NCBI GenBank assembly: GCA_016709335.1
Contig: JADJNC010000022.1
Coordinates: 30,215 to 94,214, forward strand
Direction of reading: 5' to 3'
Source: Candidatus Propionivibrio dominans
GTDB lineage: Bacteria; Pseudomonadota; Gammaproteobacteria; Burkholderiales; Rhodocyclaceae
DNA length: 64,000 nucleotides
Made by a program: the position numbers and the translations under genes. The notes beneath the pieces were generated by a model. It was not told the origin of the DNA and made no database searches. It was given only the letters and a program-made list of their open reading frames with translations. Shown piece by piece: positions 42,897 to 53,871 of the stretch. Within the stretch, counting starts at the first letter, position 1. Each line of letters begins with the position of its first letter.

Positions 42897-44852
42897 CTAC
42901 GAAACCTTGCTGCTCCACACCAGCACCTGAGCCACCGCTTGTTCAATGGTCAGGTCAGTCGTGTCAAGCAATTCGGCCTCCTTGTTTTGCTGCAAAGGCG
43001 CGACGCTGCGTTGGCTGTCGCGTTCGTCGCGTTCACGCAAATCCAGCAAAAGAGGCAGGATACTAGCAGTGATTCCTTTTTCGATCAACTGCTTATAGCG
43101 TCTTTGCGCTCGCACTTCGACGCTGGCGGTGAGGAAAACCTTGGTCTGCGCATCCGGAAACACGAGCGAGGCCATATCGCGCCCATCGGCGACCAGGCCG
43201 GGAGCCTGACGGAAAACACGTTGCCTGAAAAGCAGTGCGGCGCGCACCGCAGGCAGTGCGGCAACCTGCGAAGCCCCGGACGAGATTTCCTCCTGCCGGA
43301 TGGCCTCCCCGGCCTCGGTGCCGGACAGCCGGATCGAGTTCTCGCCAAACTCCACATCGAGCCTGCTGGCGATGGCCGCGACGCGAGCTTCGTCATCCCA
43401 CGCCACGCCGGCACGCCGGGCGGCCAGCGCGGTCAGGCGATACAGCGCACCGGAATCGAGATAGTGCCAGCCCAGCGCTGCTGCAACGCGCGCCGCCACC
43501 GTTCCCTTGCCGGATGCCGAAGGCCCGTCAATGGCGATTACCGGGACGGCTTGCGTCACCCTGGCAAAACTTTCGAAATAGCCCGGGAAGGTCTTGGTGA
43601 CACAGCCCGGATCGTTGATGCGCAGCGTCGTCGCCAGCGTCGCCAGCGAGAAGCACATGGCGATGCGGTGATCCTCGTAGGTATCGATGCCGCATTCTGG
43701 TGTGAGGAGTGCTGTGTGAGGTGGGGTCACGCGGATGAAATCGACGCCCTCTTCGACTTCGGCGCCGAGCTTGCGCAGTTCGCTGGCCATCGCCGCAATG
43801 CGGTCGGTTTCCTTGACCCGCCAACTGGCGATATGAGTCAGCGTGGTCGGGCCTTCGGCAAACAGCGCAGTAGTTGCCAGTGTCATTGCCGCATCGGGGA
43901 TCTGCCGGCAATCGAGTTCGATGCCATGCAGTTTTCCCGAGTGCGGCGCAGAGGCCTCGATCCAGTTAGGCCCCATCTCGATGCGGGCCCCCATCCGAGC
44001 CAGCGCGTCGGCAAAGCGCACGTCACCCTGGATCGAATCACGGCCAACGCCCTCGACGCGCAGCGGACCACCACCAATGGCTCCGAGCGCCAGGAAATAC
44101 GAAGCCGAGGAGGCGTCGCCCTCGACGTAAACAACGCCAGGCGAACGGTAGGTGCAGCCGGTGGGCACCGTGAAACGCTGCACGCCTTCACGTCGCACCT
44201 GCACGCCGAAGCGCGCCATGCTCGCCAGCGTGATTTCGATATAAGGCCGGGAGATCAGCTCGCCGACGACTTCAACTGTCGTTTCGACTCCGGTCAGCGG
44301 CAGTGCCATCAACAGGCCGGTCAGGAACTGGCTCGAAACGTCGCCGCGTACGCTGACCACAGTGCCGTGCGCCAATTTTCCATTTCCCTTTGCCGGACAG
44401 ATTTCCAGCGGCGGGAAGCCTTCGTTGCCCGCATAGCGGATATCGGCACCGACCTGGCGCAGCGCGTCGACCAGATCGCCAATCGGACGCTCATGCATGC
44501 GCGCGACGCCGGAAAGTTTGTAGTGGCCGCTGCTCAGCGCCAGCACGGCCGTCAGTGAGCGAAAAGCCGTCCCTGCGTTGCCGAGAAACAGATCGGCTTC
44601 CCTGACCGGGAAAACGCCTCCGCTGCCACGCACGCGATAGGCGCCGTCGCCAAGCGACGCCACCTCAACACCCAGCGCCAAAAGCGCTTTCAGCATATGC
44701 GCCGTATCGTCGGACTCGAGCAGGTCGCGAACTTCGGTTTCACCTTCAGCCAGGGCAGCGAGCAACAATACGCGGTTGGAGATGCTCTTTGAGCCGGGCA
44801 AACGTAGCGTACCCCGAGCAGAAAGCAGTGGCGGCAGATCGATAAAGTCCAT
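42897..44852 (-). CDS. Fused EPSP synthase and cytidylate kinase (AroA-Cmk)
   Basis: One uninterrupted frame of 651 residues. Residues 1-~430 are 3-phosphoshikimate 1-carboxyvinyltransferase (shikimate pathway), with [40 protein letters not shown] and [13 protein letters not shown]. Residues ~433-651 are CMP kinase, with [40 protein letters not shown] and [17 protein letters not shown]. The two enzymes have unrelated roles; the fusion probably arose from adjacent genes in the conserved aroA-cmk-rpsA order. It lies 6 bases after tyrA in the minus-strand operon. Confidence 0.93.
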   Translation of the reverse strand: MDFIDLPPLLSARGTLRLPGSKSISNRVLLLAALAEGETEVRDLLESDDTAHMLKALLALGVEVASLGDGAYRVRGSGGVFPVREADLFLGNAGTAFRSLTAVLALSSGHYKLSGVARMHERPIGDLVDALRQVGADIRYAGNEGFPPLEICPAKGNGKLAHGTVVSVRGDVSSQFLTGLLMALPLTGVETTVEVVGELISRPYIEITLASMARFGVQVRREGVQRFTVPTGCTYRSPGVVYVEGDASSASYFLALGAIGGGPLRVEGVGRDSIQGDVRFADALARMGARIEMGPNWIEASAPHSGKLHGIELDCRQIPDAAMTLATTALFAEGPTTLTHIASWRVKETDRIAAMASELRKLGAEVEEGVDFIRVTPPHTALLTPECGIDTYEDHRIAMCFSLATLATTLRINDPGCVTKTFPGYFESFARVTQAVPVIAIDGPSASGKGTVAARVAAALGWHYLDSGALYRLTALAARRAGVAWDDEARVAAIASRLDVEFGENSIRLSGTEAGEAIRQEEISSGASQVAALPAVRAALLFRQRVFRQAPGLVADGRDMASLVFPDAQTKVFLTASVEVRAQRRYKQLIEKGITASILPLLLDLRERDERDSQRSVAPLQQNKEAELLDTTDLTIEQAVAQVLVWSSKVS

Positions 44853-44857
44853 GCTCG

Positions 44858-45742
44858 TTATTTTTCCATGCCTTCCGCCCAGGTGCGACGTGCCTTGCGC
44901 GCGACGGCGAAGGTCTGCTCCAGGGCCGCGCCATCACCCCGCTGCAGCACATCGCGCAACTGATCGAGCTGGGCGCGGTAACGGTCGAGTTCCTCCAGTA
45001 ACGCAGCGCGATTGGCCAGACAGATATCGCGCCACATTTCCGGGTGGCTGGCGGCAATCCGTGTGAAATCGCGGAAGCCGCTGGCCGCGTAACTGAAATA
45101 GAGCTCACTGTTGTCGCGCACGGCAAGATCGTGAACCAGCGCAAAAGACAAGAGATGGGGCAGATGGCTGACGGCGGCAAAAACGTGATCATGCTCGGCC
45201 GGAGCCAGTTCATGAACCTGTGCGCCACACCACTCCCAGGCCGAACGTACCCGCGCCACGTTGAGCACGGAGTTTTCCGGCAGCGGTGTCAACACCACTT
45301 TTTTATCAAGGTAGAGATCGGCACGAGCCGCCGCCGCTCCGCTATTCTCGGCGCCGGCAATCGGATGCGCGGGAACGAACTGACCGATCCTGTCGCCGAA
45401 ATTCAGGCGTGCTGCTGCGACCACATCCTGCTTGGTACTGCCGCCGTCAGTAACCAGTGTCTGCGCGCCAAGATAGGGCGCAATGCGCGCCATGATTTCG
45501 GGCATTTGGCCGACCGGCGTGGCGATCAGGACAAGGTCGGCGTCCGCCACCTCCTGACCGGCATTGGCACCGACCCGGTCGATGATGCCCAGATCCAGCG
45601 CCTGCATCAGCGTAGACAGGCTGCGACCGAAACCAACGACTTCTTCAGCCTGTTCAGCGGCCTTGAGTCCGAGCGCAAAGGAACCGCCGATCAGGCCGAC
45701 GCCAAAGACAACAATCTTGCCGAATTCTGGCGCGCCGCCCAT
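44858..45742 (-). CDS. tyrA: Prephenate dehydrogenase
   Basis: About 294 residues from ATG 45742 ([20 protein letters not shown]), the Rossmann start. It oxidatively decarboxylates prephenate to 4-hydroxyphenylpyruvate for tyrosine synthesis. Family text: [50 protein letters not shown] and [20 protein letters not shown]. The start overlaps the last base of the hisC stop region (45742), showing tight coupling. Confidence 0.93.
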   Translation of the reverse strand: MGGAPEFGKIVVFGVGLIGGSFALGLKAAEQAEEVVGFGRSLSTLMQALDLGIIDRVGANAGQEVADADLVLIATPVGQMPEIMARIAPYLGAQTLVTDGGSTKQDVVAAARLNFGDRIGQFVPAHPIAGAENSGAAAARADLYLDKKVVLTPLPENSVLNVARVRSAWEWCGAQVHELAPAEHDHVFAAVSHLPHLLSFALVHDLAVRDNSELYFSYAASGFRDFTRIAASHPEMWRDICLANRAALLEELDRYRAQLDQLRDVLQRGDGAALEQTFAVARKARRTWAEGMEK

Positions 45743-46842
45743 CACACCGACCGTCTTTGAGCGATTTCCAGTGCTTCGAGAAAGCGCAGGTTCTCGAGCT
45801 CGGTGCCAATCGTCACCCGCAGCCACTCCGGCATACCGTAACCGCCAATCGGACGCACAATGACGCCCTGCTTGAGCAGCTTCTGGTTGAGCGTTGGCGC
45901 ATCGCCCGCCTTGAAGGCGACGAAATTGCCGTGCGAGGGAATATGCGTCAAGCCAAAGCGCTTGATCCCGGCGACGATCTGCTCCATGCCGGAACGATTC
46001 AGCGCGTAACTCCTGGCCACGAACTCATGATCGTCGAGCGCCGCAGTGGCCGCCGCCAGCGCCAGGTTGTTGCAGTTGAACGGCTGCCGTACCCGGTTCA
46101 TCAGGTCAGCGATTTCAGCCGAAGCCAGTGCATAACCGATGCGCAAACCGGCCAGACCGTAAATTTTGGAGAAGGTCCGGGTGATCACCAGATTCGGGAA
46201 CTCCGCCAGCCAGGCTGTCGTATCGGTACGTTCCGCCGGCGGAATGTAATCGTTGTACGCCTCGTCAAGAACAACCACGACATCCGCCGGGACGGCTTGC
46301 ATAAAGGCCTTGAGTTGCGGGGAGGGCACGAAGGTTCCGGTCGGGTTGTTGGGGTTGGCAATCCAGATCAGGCGGGTATGCGCCTGGATTGCGTGACGCA
46401 TGGCCTCAAGATCGTGGCCGTATTCCTTTGCCGGAACGGCAATCAGTTCGGCACCCGCCGAAAGCGAGGCCAGCGGGTAAACCGCAAAAGCATGTTGAGA
46501 AAAGATTGCCGAACGACCCGGAGCGAGAAAAACCCGGGCAATCAGGTCGAGCACATCGTTGGATCCATTACCTAGAACAATGCGCTCCATTTCCAGGCCG
46601 GAATGGCTGGCCAACGCGTTCTTGAGATCGAAGTCATCCGGATAGCGCTCCAGTGAGGAAATGGCTTTCTCAATCGCCACCCGGGCCCTGGGGCTCATCC
46701 CCAGCGGGTTCTCATTGGAAGCGAGCTTGACGATGCGCTCAAGCGGAAGTCCCATTTCACGCGCCAGTTGTGTCATCGGTTTGCCGGGCAGATAGGGCGA
46801 AATGGCACGAACATTCGGCAATGACTGATCACAAAGCGCCAT
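45742..46842 (-). CDS. hisC: Histidinol-phosphate aminotransferase
   Basis: A 366-residue class I/II PLP aminotransferase. The PLP lysine is in ITRTFSKIYGLAGLRIGYAL; NPNNPTGTFV and DEAYNDYIP are the conserved active-site segments. Position between pheA and tyrA suggests it may also transaminate aromatic keto acids, as reported for related HisC/HisH-type enzymes; this is inference from context. Confidence 0.92.
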   Translation of the reverse strand: MALCDQSLPNVRAISPYLPGKPMTQLAREMGLPLERIVKLASNENPLGMSPRARVAIEKAISSLERYPDDFDLKNALASHSGLEMERIVLGNGSNDVLDLIARVFLAPGRSAIFSQHAFAVYPLASLSAGAELIAVPAKEYGHDLEAMRHAIQAHTRLIWIANPNNPTGTFVPSPQLKAFMQAVPADVVVVLDEAYNDYIPPAERTDTTAWLAEFPNLVITRTFSKIYGLAGLRIGYALASAEIADLMNRVRQPFNCNNLALAAATAALDDHEFVARSYALNRSGMEQIVAGIKRFGLTHIPSHGNFVAFKAGDAPTLNQKLLKQGVIVRPIGGYGMPEWLRVTIGTELENLRFLEALEIAQRRSV

Positions 46843-46870
46843 GGCTTGTCCTTGTAAAGGGATGGGTTAG

Positions 46871-47962
46871 TCAGTAAACGGCGACGGGATAGGAGCCGAG
46901 CACCTTCAGATAGGCCGCACGCCGGCCAAGTTCGGCCAGCGCTGTCGCTACGGCGGCATCCTCACGATGACCTTCGATATCGACGAAGAACACGTATTCC
47001 CACAAGGTATGACGCGCCGGACGCGATTCGAGCCGGGTCATCGACACCCCGGCCTCGGAAAAAGGCGCGAGCAATGTACTCAGCGCCCCCGTACGGTTAT
47101 GCGCCGACATGATCAGCGATGTCTTGTCGCGCCCGGAGGCACCTGCTTCCTGACGTCCGAGAACGACGAAACGGGTCGTGTTGTTCGGTTCGTCTTCAAT
47201 GCTGCTCGCCAGTTTCGGCAACTGGTAGCGTTCGGCCGCAGCCTCCCCGGCAATCGCGGCGGCACCCGCCTCGGAGGCGGCGAACTGGGCGGCCTGCGCG
47301 TTGCTTCCCAGCGAGATGCGCTGGGCATTGGGCAGGGAACGATTCAGCCATTCGTGGCACTGCGCCAGCGACTGTGCGTGCGAATAGACCTTGGTGATGC
47401 TGTCGAGCGAGGTTTCATTCGACAGCAGATGCTGGTGAATACGGAGCACTACCTCACCGCAAATTTTCAGCGGCGTGGTCATCAACAGATCAAGCGTACG
47501 GCCGATCGCGCCCTCGGTCGAATTTTCGATCGGCACCACCGCATAGTCCGCATGGGACGCTTCGACCTCGCGAAACACGTCGTCAATCGAAACCTGTGGC
47601 AACAGGCAAGCCGCATGGCCGAAGTGTTTGGTCGCCGCACTCTCCGAGAAGGTGCCCAGCGGGCCAAGAAAAGCGACACCGAGGGCTTGTTCAAGCGACA
47701 GGCAGGCGGACATCACTTCGCGGAAAAACCAGGTCACGCTATCGTTCGACAAGGGGCCCGGGTTGATCTCCTGAATACGCCGCAACACCTGTGCCTCGCG
47801 CTCCGGGCGATAAATGAAGCCGGCTTCGCCATGACTCGCCTTGATCTCGCCCACGAGCTGTGCGCACCGGGCACGCCGGTTAAGGAGGTCGAGCAACTGG
47901 GCATCAATCGCGTCGATCTCGGTGCGTACCACCGCGAGTTTGTTCTGAAGGTCATCGCTCAT
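46871..47962 (-). CDS. pheA: Chorismate mutase / prephenate dehydratase
   Basis: Bifunctional P-protein of phenylalanine synthesis, about 363 residues from ATG 47962 (MSDDLQNKLAVVRTEIDAID). It has the AroQ-type mutase helix bundle (first ~90 residues), the prephenate dehydratase domain (VAFLGPLGTFSESAATKHFG, VPIENSTEGAIGRTLDLLMT) and a C-terminal ACT domain with the ESRPARHTLWEYVFFVDIEG effector motif. Located directly downstream of gyrA; serC, often between them, is absent. Confidence 0.94.
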   Translation of the reverse strand: MSDDLQNKLAVVRTEIDAIDAQLLDLLNRRARCAQLVGEIKASHGEAGFIYRPEREAQVLRRIQEINPGPLSNDSVTWFFREVMSACLSLEQALGVAFLGPLGTFSESAATKHFGHAACLLPQVSIDDVFREVEASHADYAVVPIENSTEGAIGRTLDLLMTTPLKICGEVVLRIHQHLLSNETSLDSITKVYSHAQSLAQCHEWLNRSLPNAQRISLGSNAQAAQFAASEAGAAAIAGEAAAERYQLPKLASSIEDEPNNTTRFVVLGRQEAGASGRDKTSLIMSAHNRTGALSTLLAPFSEAGVSMTRLESRPARHTLWEYVFFVDIEGHREDAAVATALAELGRRAAYLKVLGSYPVAVY

Positions 47963-47995
47963 GTTCGGTATCCGGTGGCGTCTCGGCAAACCCGT

Positions 47996-50649
47996 TCATC
48001 GCGTCAGGTCCGGCGAAACAATCGTCCTCCTGATCCGCCCGGGATCAGCATCATGCCCCGAGTCGTTACCGGTCTCCGGGCTGATCACCTGTTCGCTATC
48101 CTGATCATCTTCGGTGTCGACGACTTTTTCCAGACCGGCAAGTTTCTCACCGGCATCGAGTGCCATCAGCGTAACGCCCTGTGTGGCACGACCCAACTCG
48201 CGGATCTCCTTGACACGCGTCCGGATCAGCACGCCGCCGGTGGTAATCAGCATGATTTCGTCTTCATCGTGCACCAGACGTGCGGCGACAACCTTGCCAT
48301 TGCGCTCGCTGGCGGCGATGGCGATCACACCCTGCGTGCCGCGACCGGAATGGCGGAAATCGGCCAGCACCGTACGCTTGCCAAAACCGTTTTCGGTGCC
48401 ACCAGCACCGTCTCCTGGTGATTTTCGGCAACCAGCGAAAGCACCTGCTGGCCTTTGCCCAGTTTCATGCCGCGCACACCGCGTGCCCTACGGCCCATGG
48501 CGCGAACATCTTCCTCGTCGAACCACACCGCCTTGCCGGCGTCGGAAACAAGAACAATGTCATGCGACCCACTGGTGATCTCGGCACCGATCAGGAAATC
48601 ATCGTCATCAAGCGCGACGGCGATTATGCCGGCCTTGCGCGGGTTGGAGAAATCGGAAAGCGGCGTCTTCTTGACCGTTCCCTGCGCCGTGCACATGAAG
48701 ATGAAGCGATCCTCGGCAAATTCCTTGATCGATAGAATGGCATTGATCTTCTCGCCTTCTTCGAGCGGGAACATATTGACTATCGGTTTGCCCCGGCCGC
48801 TGCGCGTACCCTGCGGCACTTCATAAACCTTGAGCCAATAAACCCGCCCGCGATTGGAGAAGCACAGGATGTAATCGTGCGTGTTGGCGATGAACAGATG
48901 GTCGACGAAATCGTCTTCCTTCACCGCCGCTGCCTGCTTGCCGCGCCCGCCACGGCGCTGGGCACGGTAATCGGCAAGCGGTTGCGACTTGATGTAGCCG
49001 GTATGTGAAAGCGTGACCACCATGTCCTGTGGCGTGATGTAGTCTTCAATGCCCAGATCCTGCGTATTGAGAACAATCTCCGAGCGACGTTTATCGCCGA
49101 ACTGTGCACGAATGCCGGTCAACTCCTCGACGATGATCTCGCTGATACGCTCCGGACGCGCCAGAATGTCCATCAGATCGGCGATGCGTTCGAGCAGTTC
49201 GGCATAGTCGGCAACGATCTTGTCGCGTTCGAGACCGGTCAGGCGCTGCAGGCGCAGTTCGAGAATGGCCTGGGCCTGGGCTTCGGAGAGAAGATAGCCG
49301 CTTTTCGATAACCCGTATTCAAGGCCAAGCCCTTCCGGACGCGTTGCATCGAGCGTCGCCCGCTGCAGCATCTGGCCAACCGTCGCCGACATCCACAAAC
49401 GCGCCATCAAGCCGCGCCGGGCGTCGGCCGGTGTGGGCGAGGCCTTGATCAGGGCGATGATCTCATCGACGTTGTCGAGCGCCACCGCCAGGCCTTCCTG
49501 GATGTGCGTTTCGGCGCGCCTTGCGCAGCTCGAATACCGTACGCCGGGTGATCACCTCGCGCCGGTGCGAAAGGAAGCAGTCGAGCATCTGCTTGAGGTT
49601 GAGCAAACGGGGCTGGCCATCGACCAGCGCCACCATGTTCATGCCGAAGGTATCCTGCAGTTGCGTCTGTTTGTACAGGCAGTTGAGAACGACCTCGGGC
49701 ACTTCACCGCGCTTGAGCTCGATCACCACGCGCATGCCCGACTTGTCGGACTCGTCGCGCAGATCGGAAATGCCTTCGATCTTCTTTTCGTTGACCAGTT
49801 CGCCGACTTTTTCCAGCAGCGTGCGCTTGTTCACCTGATACGGCAGCTCATCAATGATGATCGCCTGACGATCATTGCTGCCCTTGATCGGTTCGAAGTG
49901 CGTCTTGCCGCGCATCACCACCCGTCCACGCCCGGTGCGATAGCCTTCGCGCACCCCGGTAACGCCATAGATGATGCCCGCCGTCGGAAAGTCCGGCGCC
50001 GGAACGATGTCGATCAATTCGTCAATCGTCATCTCCGGATTGGCCAGCAGCGCCAGACAGGCATCGATGACTTCGTTGAGGTTGTGCGGCGGGATGTTGG
50101 TCGCCATACCCACGGCGATACCCGACGAGCCGTTGATCAGCAGGTTCGGGATGCGCGCCGGCATTATCAGCGGTTCCTGCTCCGAGCCGTCGTAGTTGGG
50201 CCCGAAATCGACGGTTTCCTTGTCGATGTCGGCGAGCAGTTCGTGGCCGATGCGCGCCATGCGTACTTCGGTGTAACGCATCGCCGCCGCATTATCACCG
50301 TCAACCGAACCGAAGTTACCCTGCCCGTCGACCAGCATGTAGCGAAGCGAGAAATTCTGCGCCATGCGAACGATGGTGTCATACACCGCAGTGTCGCCAT
50401 GCGGGTGATACTTGCCAATCACATCGCCGACGATACGCGCCGACTTCTTGTAGGCCTTGTTCCAGTCGTTGGATAGTTCGCGCATGGAAACAGCACTCGC
50501 CGAAGGACCGGCTTGAGGCCGTCGCGCGCATCGGGCAGGGCGCGACCGACAATAACGCTCATGGCGTAGTCGAGATACGAACGGCGCATCTCGTCTTCCA
50601 GGCTGACAGGCAGTGTTTCTTTGGCGAATGGCTCTACGGGTTGTTCCAT
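47996..50649 (-). CDS. gyrA: DNA gyrase subunit A (three apparent frameshifts)
   Basis: Essential type II topoisomerase subunit. Four frames join to one Gyr[21 protein letters not shown] (50649 to ~50488), [20 protein letters not shown] (to ~49513), [20 protein letters not shown] (to ~48399) and [20 protein letters not shown] (to 47996). The breaks are one missing base (~50488), one extra C (~49513) and one missing A (~48399). In the quinolone region the residues at E. coli 83 and 87 are Thr and Asp ([10 protein letters not shown]). The C-terminal beta-pinwheel repeats follow. Frame breaks are almost certainly sequence errors. Confidence 0.92.
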
Positions 50650-50946
50650 TTTCTATCCGGATAGTTCCAGCAAGAACCAAACTTCGGCGTCGATGTTGTC
50701 GTCTTGACTAAACCAGTGATTCTATCACGCCTGCATCATCCGGCCAGAGCCCGGGAGAAGCGGAACCGGTCTGATTTTCAGCATCCATGACTGAACAAAA
50801 ATGGCCGATGCACTGGCCATGCCATCGGCTGACACGAGGAAAATTCCCTCAGAACTCGAAATTGCCGTCGATCCGCAGTAAGCTAGCGCAAAATCCAGAA
50901 AAACCCTGCTCACCCGGCTTTTTATTCACCAAAAGCAAACCAGCCA

Positions 50947-52239
50947 ATGAACACACCCATCGATCCTCGAACCGGCCAATATCGTTCTTGAAAACCACGC
51001 GGTTGCGGTCAACAAGGGGCAAATTGTTGCAATTTTGCAACAAACTGAGGCAAACGCCCGATTTTTTCCAAAACAGATAAAAAAACTGCCTCATCACATT
51101 CTCATTCCGGGTTTCGTCAACCTGCATACGCACGCTGCCATGACGCTCCTGCGCGGCCCGCCGATGATTTCCGCTGATGGAATGGCTGCAAAAACATATC
51201 TGGCCCGCCGAGGCAAAGCACGTCTCGGGGCACTTCGTACACGATGGCACGGTGCTCGCCTGCGCCGAGATGTTGCGCGGCGGTACGACCTGTTTCAACG
51301 ACATGTATTTCTACCCGAAGGCTGTCGCCGAGGCCGCTCTGGCCTGTGGAATGCGTGCCTCCATCGGGCTTATCACCCTGATTTCCCCTACACCTTACGC
51401 GAGCGATGCCGACGATTATCTGGGCTAAGGGGCTGGCTACCCGCGACGAGTTGCGCGATGAGCCACTGCCCGCTTTTTGCCTTGCTCCGCATGCCCCCTA
51501 CACGGTCAGCGACCGGAACTTTGCCAGGGTGCTGACACTCTCCGAGCAGTGCGATTTACCGATCCACCTGCATCTTCATGAAACGGCCCATGAGAGTGCG
51601 GATAGCGTGCAGCGCTTCGGCGTGCGCCCCTTGAACGACTGCATCGACTCGGGCTGCTTCAGCCCCGGACTGATTGGCGCGCACGGATCTATCTCGATGC
51701 CAACGAGATCGAGCTGCTGGCACAGTACGGCTGCTCGATTGCCCACTGCCCGAGTTCAAATCTCAAGCTGGCCAGCGGCATGGCACCGATCACTGCCCTG
51801 AGTGATGAGGGCGTAAATATTGGTCTGGGCACCGATGGTGCGGCGAGTAACAACCGGCTCGATCTTTTTCAGGAAATGCGGCTTGCCGCCTTGCTGGCCA
51901 AGGCTCAGAGCGGGCGCGCCGACGCCATCGGTGCCCATCAGGCGCTGCGTATGGCGACGCTCGGTGGTGCCCAAGCCCTTGGCCTCGACGCAGTAATCGG
52001 CTCCATCTCAATTGGCAAGGCCGCTGACCTGTGCGCCGTTGATATAAATGCCATCGGATTGACTCCGTGCTATGATCCGGTTTCGCTCTGTATATTCAGC
52101 GGGGCGCGAGTATGTTAGCGACGTGTGGGTGGCCGGTCAGAGTCGAGTTGCAGATGGACACCTGCTTGAAAAGAGTGAAACTGAGTTGATAAATCTCGCC
52201 GCTTTGTGGCAGAATCAAATTCGTCCGCGTAATGTTTGA
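50947..52239 (+). CDS. MTA/SAH deaminase-like amidohydrolase (many frame breaks)
   Basis: Pieces in three frames join to one amidohydrolase: LEPANIVLENHAVAVNKGQI, GFVNLHTHAAMTLLRG (metal HxH), WPAEAKHVSGHFVHDGTVLA then CAEMLRGGTTCFNDMYFY, FCLAPHAPYTVSDRNF, LHLHETAHES, NIGLGTDGAASNNRLDLFQE and a final DVWVAGQSRVADG to stop 52239. This is the MtaD/TRZ-ATZ family that deaminates S-adenosylhomocysteine, methylthioadenosine or adenosine. At least five indels (about 50958, 51150-51168, 51425, 51682, 52090) break it. Errors are likely given gyrA next door, but true decay is possible. Confidence 0.75.
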
Positions 52240-52316
52240 TCTTTTTTATCAATAACGAGGCGTAACCGGCCTTGCGGACGAAAATCCGCAGGCTTTAACT
52301 AACGAGGGAAACCCAG

Positions 52317-52975
52317 ATGAACAAAACTGTAAAACATTCAATGATGGCCGTGCTGGCTGCAACTCTCGGCCTCAGTGCCTCGCTGGCGCAAGCACAGACA
52401 TACGATAGTGTCTACGTTATCGACAGTCGCGGCGTAGTCGCCTTGAGCGGTACCGGCCTTTGCTGGCGCACCGGCTTCTGACCCGGCAGGTGCTGCGGCG
52501 ATCCGAACGGTTGCAATGCGACAAGGACCTGATCCCGAAGGAAATCTGCGAGCCGAAAATGGCTGCTGCAGCGCCTGGGGTGAAGCCGATGGGTGAGAAG
52601 ATCACCGTCGCTGCCGATGCGCTGTTTGACTTCAACAAGTCTGTCCTGCGTCCTGAAGGCAAGGCGAAGATCGACGAAGTTGTCGCCAAGTCCGGTAGAC
52701 TGAATCTCGAAGTGGTTATCGTTGTCGGCCATACTGACCGCATCGGTGGCAAGGAATTCAACCAGAGACTCTCCGAGCGCCGTGCTGCTGCGGTCAAGGA
52801 TTACATGGTCAGCAAGGGCATCCCGGCCAACCGTGTATACACCGAAGGCAAAGGTCTGACGCAACCGGTCACCAAGCCTGACCAGTGCCCGAATAAGTTG
52901 GGCCGGGCAAAACTCATCGCCTGTCTGCAACCTGACCGTCGCGCTGACATCGAAATGATCGGCACCTCCAAGTAA
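52317..52975 (+). CDS. OmpA-family outer membrane protein (apparent frameshifts)
   Basis: ATG 52317 opens a signal peptide (VKHSMMAVLAATLGLSASLA|QA) followed by VYVIDSRGVVALSGTGLCWR. The frame stops at 52479-52481; the OmpA C-terminal peptidoglycan-binding domain continues in another frame (KITVAADALFDFNKSVLRPE, HTDRIGGKEFNQRLSERRAA) to 52975. Between 52478 and 52535 several missing G/C bases in short runs would restore CWRTGFWTP and CDKDLIP. A normal betaproteobacterial OmpA of about 220 residues is expected. Confidence 0.82.
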
Positions 52976-52988
52976 TTCTGCCGATGTT

Positions 52989-53019
52989 AAAAAAAGCCCT
53001 GCTTCGGCAGGGCTTTTTT
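52989..53019 (+). terminator. Intrinsic terminator after the ompA-like gene
   Basis: AAAAAGCCCTGC and GCAGGGCTTTTTT form a strong stem with a TTCG tetraloop, followed by T-residues. Located 14 bases after the stop at 52975. Confidence 0.92.
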
Positions 53020-53050
53020 GTTTTCAACCCTCAAGGATAGTCTGCGCGCC

Positions 53051-53749
53051 ATGCTCAACGCCGACCAGAACGAACTCGACAAATTCAGCCAACTGGCCCA
53101 TCGCTGGTGGGACCCGGACAGCGAGTTCAAGCCGCTGCACGAAATCAACCCGCTTCGCCTCGAATGGATTGACAGGCACGCCGGAATTTCAGGGCAAAGG
53201 GTTCTCGATGTGGGCTGTGGTGGCGGGATCCTCTCAGAAAGCATGGCTCAACGCGGCGCGCTGGCGACCGGCATCGACCTTTCGGACAAGGCACTTGGCG
53301 TGGCGCGTCTGCACCTGCTGGAAAGCGGGAACTCCGTCGATTACCTGAAAATATCGGCAGAAGAACTTGCCGACCAGTCTGCCGGCCGTTTTGACATGGT
53401 CACCTGCATGGAAATGCTCGAACATGTCCCCAACCCGGCCAGCACCATTGCCGCCTGTGCCGCTCTGGTCAAACCCGGCGGCCACGTCTTTTTCTCCACT
53501 ATCAACCGCAACGCCAAGGCCTATCTGCTCGCAGTAATCGGTGCCGAATATCTACTCAAAATGCTCCCCAAGGGCACTCACAACTACGCGAAATTCATAA
53601 AACCTTCGGAACTTTCTCGCTGGGCAAAGAGCGTCAGGCTGGAACCCGATGAATTGATCGGCATGAGCTACAATCCGATCAACCAGCGCTACAGCCTCGG
53701 ACGCGATACCGACGTCAACTATCTGATGCACACCGTCAAGGCCGTTTGA
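53051..53749 (+). CDS. ubiG: Ubiquinone biosynthesis O-methyltransferase
   Basis: SAM-dependent enzyme that performs both O-methylations in ubiquinone synthesis, about 232 residues from ATG 53051 ([20 protein letters not shown]). It has the SAM loop [35 protein letters not shown] and the conserved [20 protein letters not shown] then [11 protein letters not shown]. Ubiquinone is the electron acceptor of Na+-NQR. It follows ompA, as in many Burkholderiales and Rhodocyclales. Confidence 0.95.
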   Translation: MLNADQNELDKFSQLAHRWWDPDSEFKPLHEINPLRLEWIDRHAGISGQRVLDVGCGGGILSESMAQRGALATGIDLSDKALGVARLHLLESGNSVDYLKISAEELADQSAGRFDMVTCMEMLEHVPNPASTIAACAALVKPGGHVFFSTINRNAKAYLLAVIGAEYLLKMLPKGTHNYAKFIKPSELSRWAKSVRLEPDELIGMSYNPINQRYSLGRDTDVNYLMHTVKAV

Positions 53750-53871
53750 GGCCTCAGCCCGCCTAAAAACCGGCAATAGCAAAACACACCGCTTGGCCTC
53801 TGCGCGTGCTATGATCCGCTTCCTGAAGATACTTTTCAGCAGGTATCGGGAGCATCCGGCATCTGCAAATT

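Noticed and set aside
42864..44558. 564-codon plus-strand open frame antisense to AroA-Cmk
   Set aside because: Antisense shadow; the minus-strand frame has all catalytic motifs.
46967..48421. 484-codon plus-strand open frame antisense to pheA and gyrA
   Set aside because: It spans two real genes on the opposite strand and has no domain content.
50395..50440. Thr at gyrase position 83 as a quinolone-resistance mutation
   Set aside because: Thr at this position is a natural state in many wild-type GyrA proteins, and Asp87 is unchanged.
50787..50840. GCCGATG/CATCGGC hairpin upstream of the deaminase as a terminator
   Set aside because: No T-run follows on either strand, and it lies between divergent genes, where a terminator is not expected.
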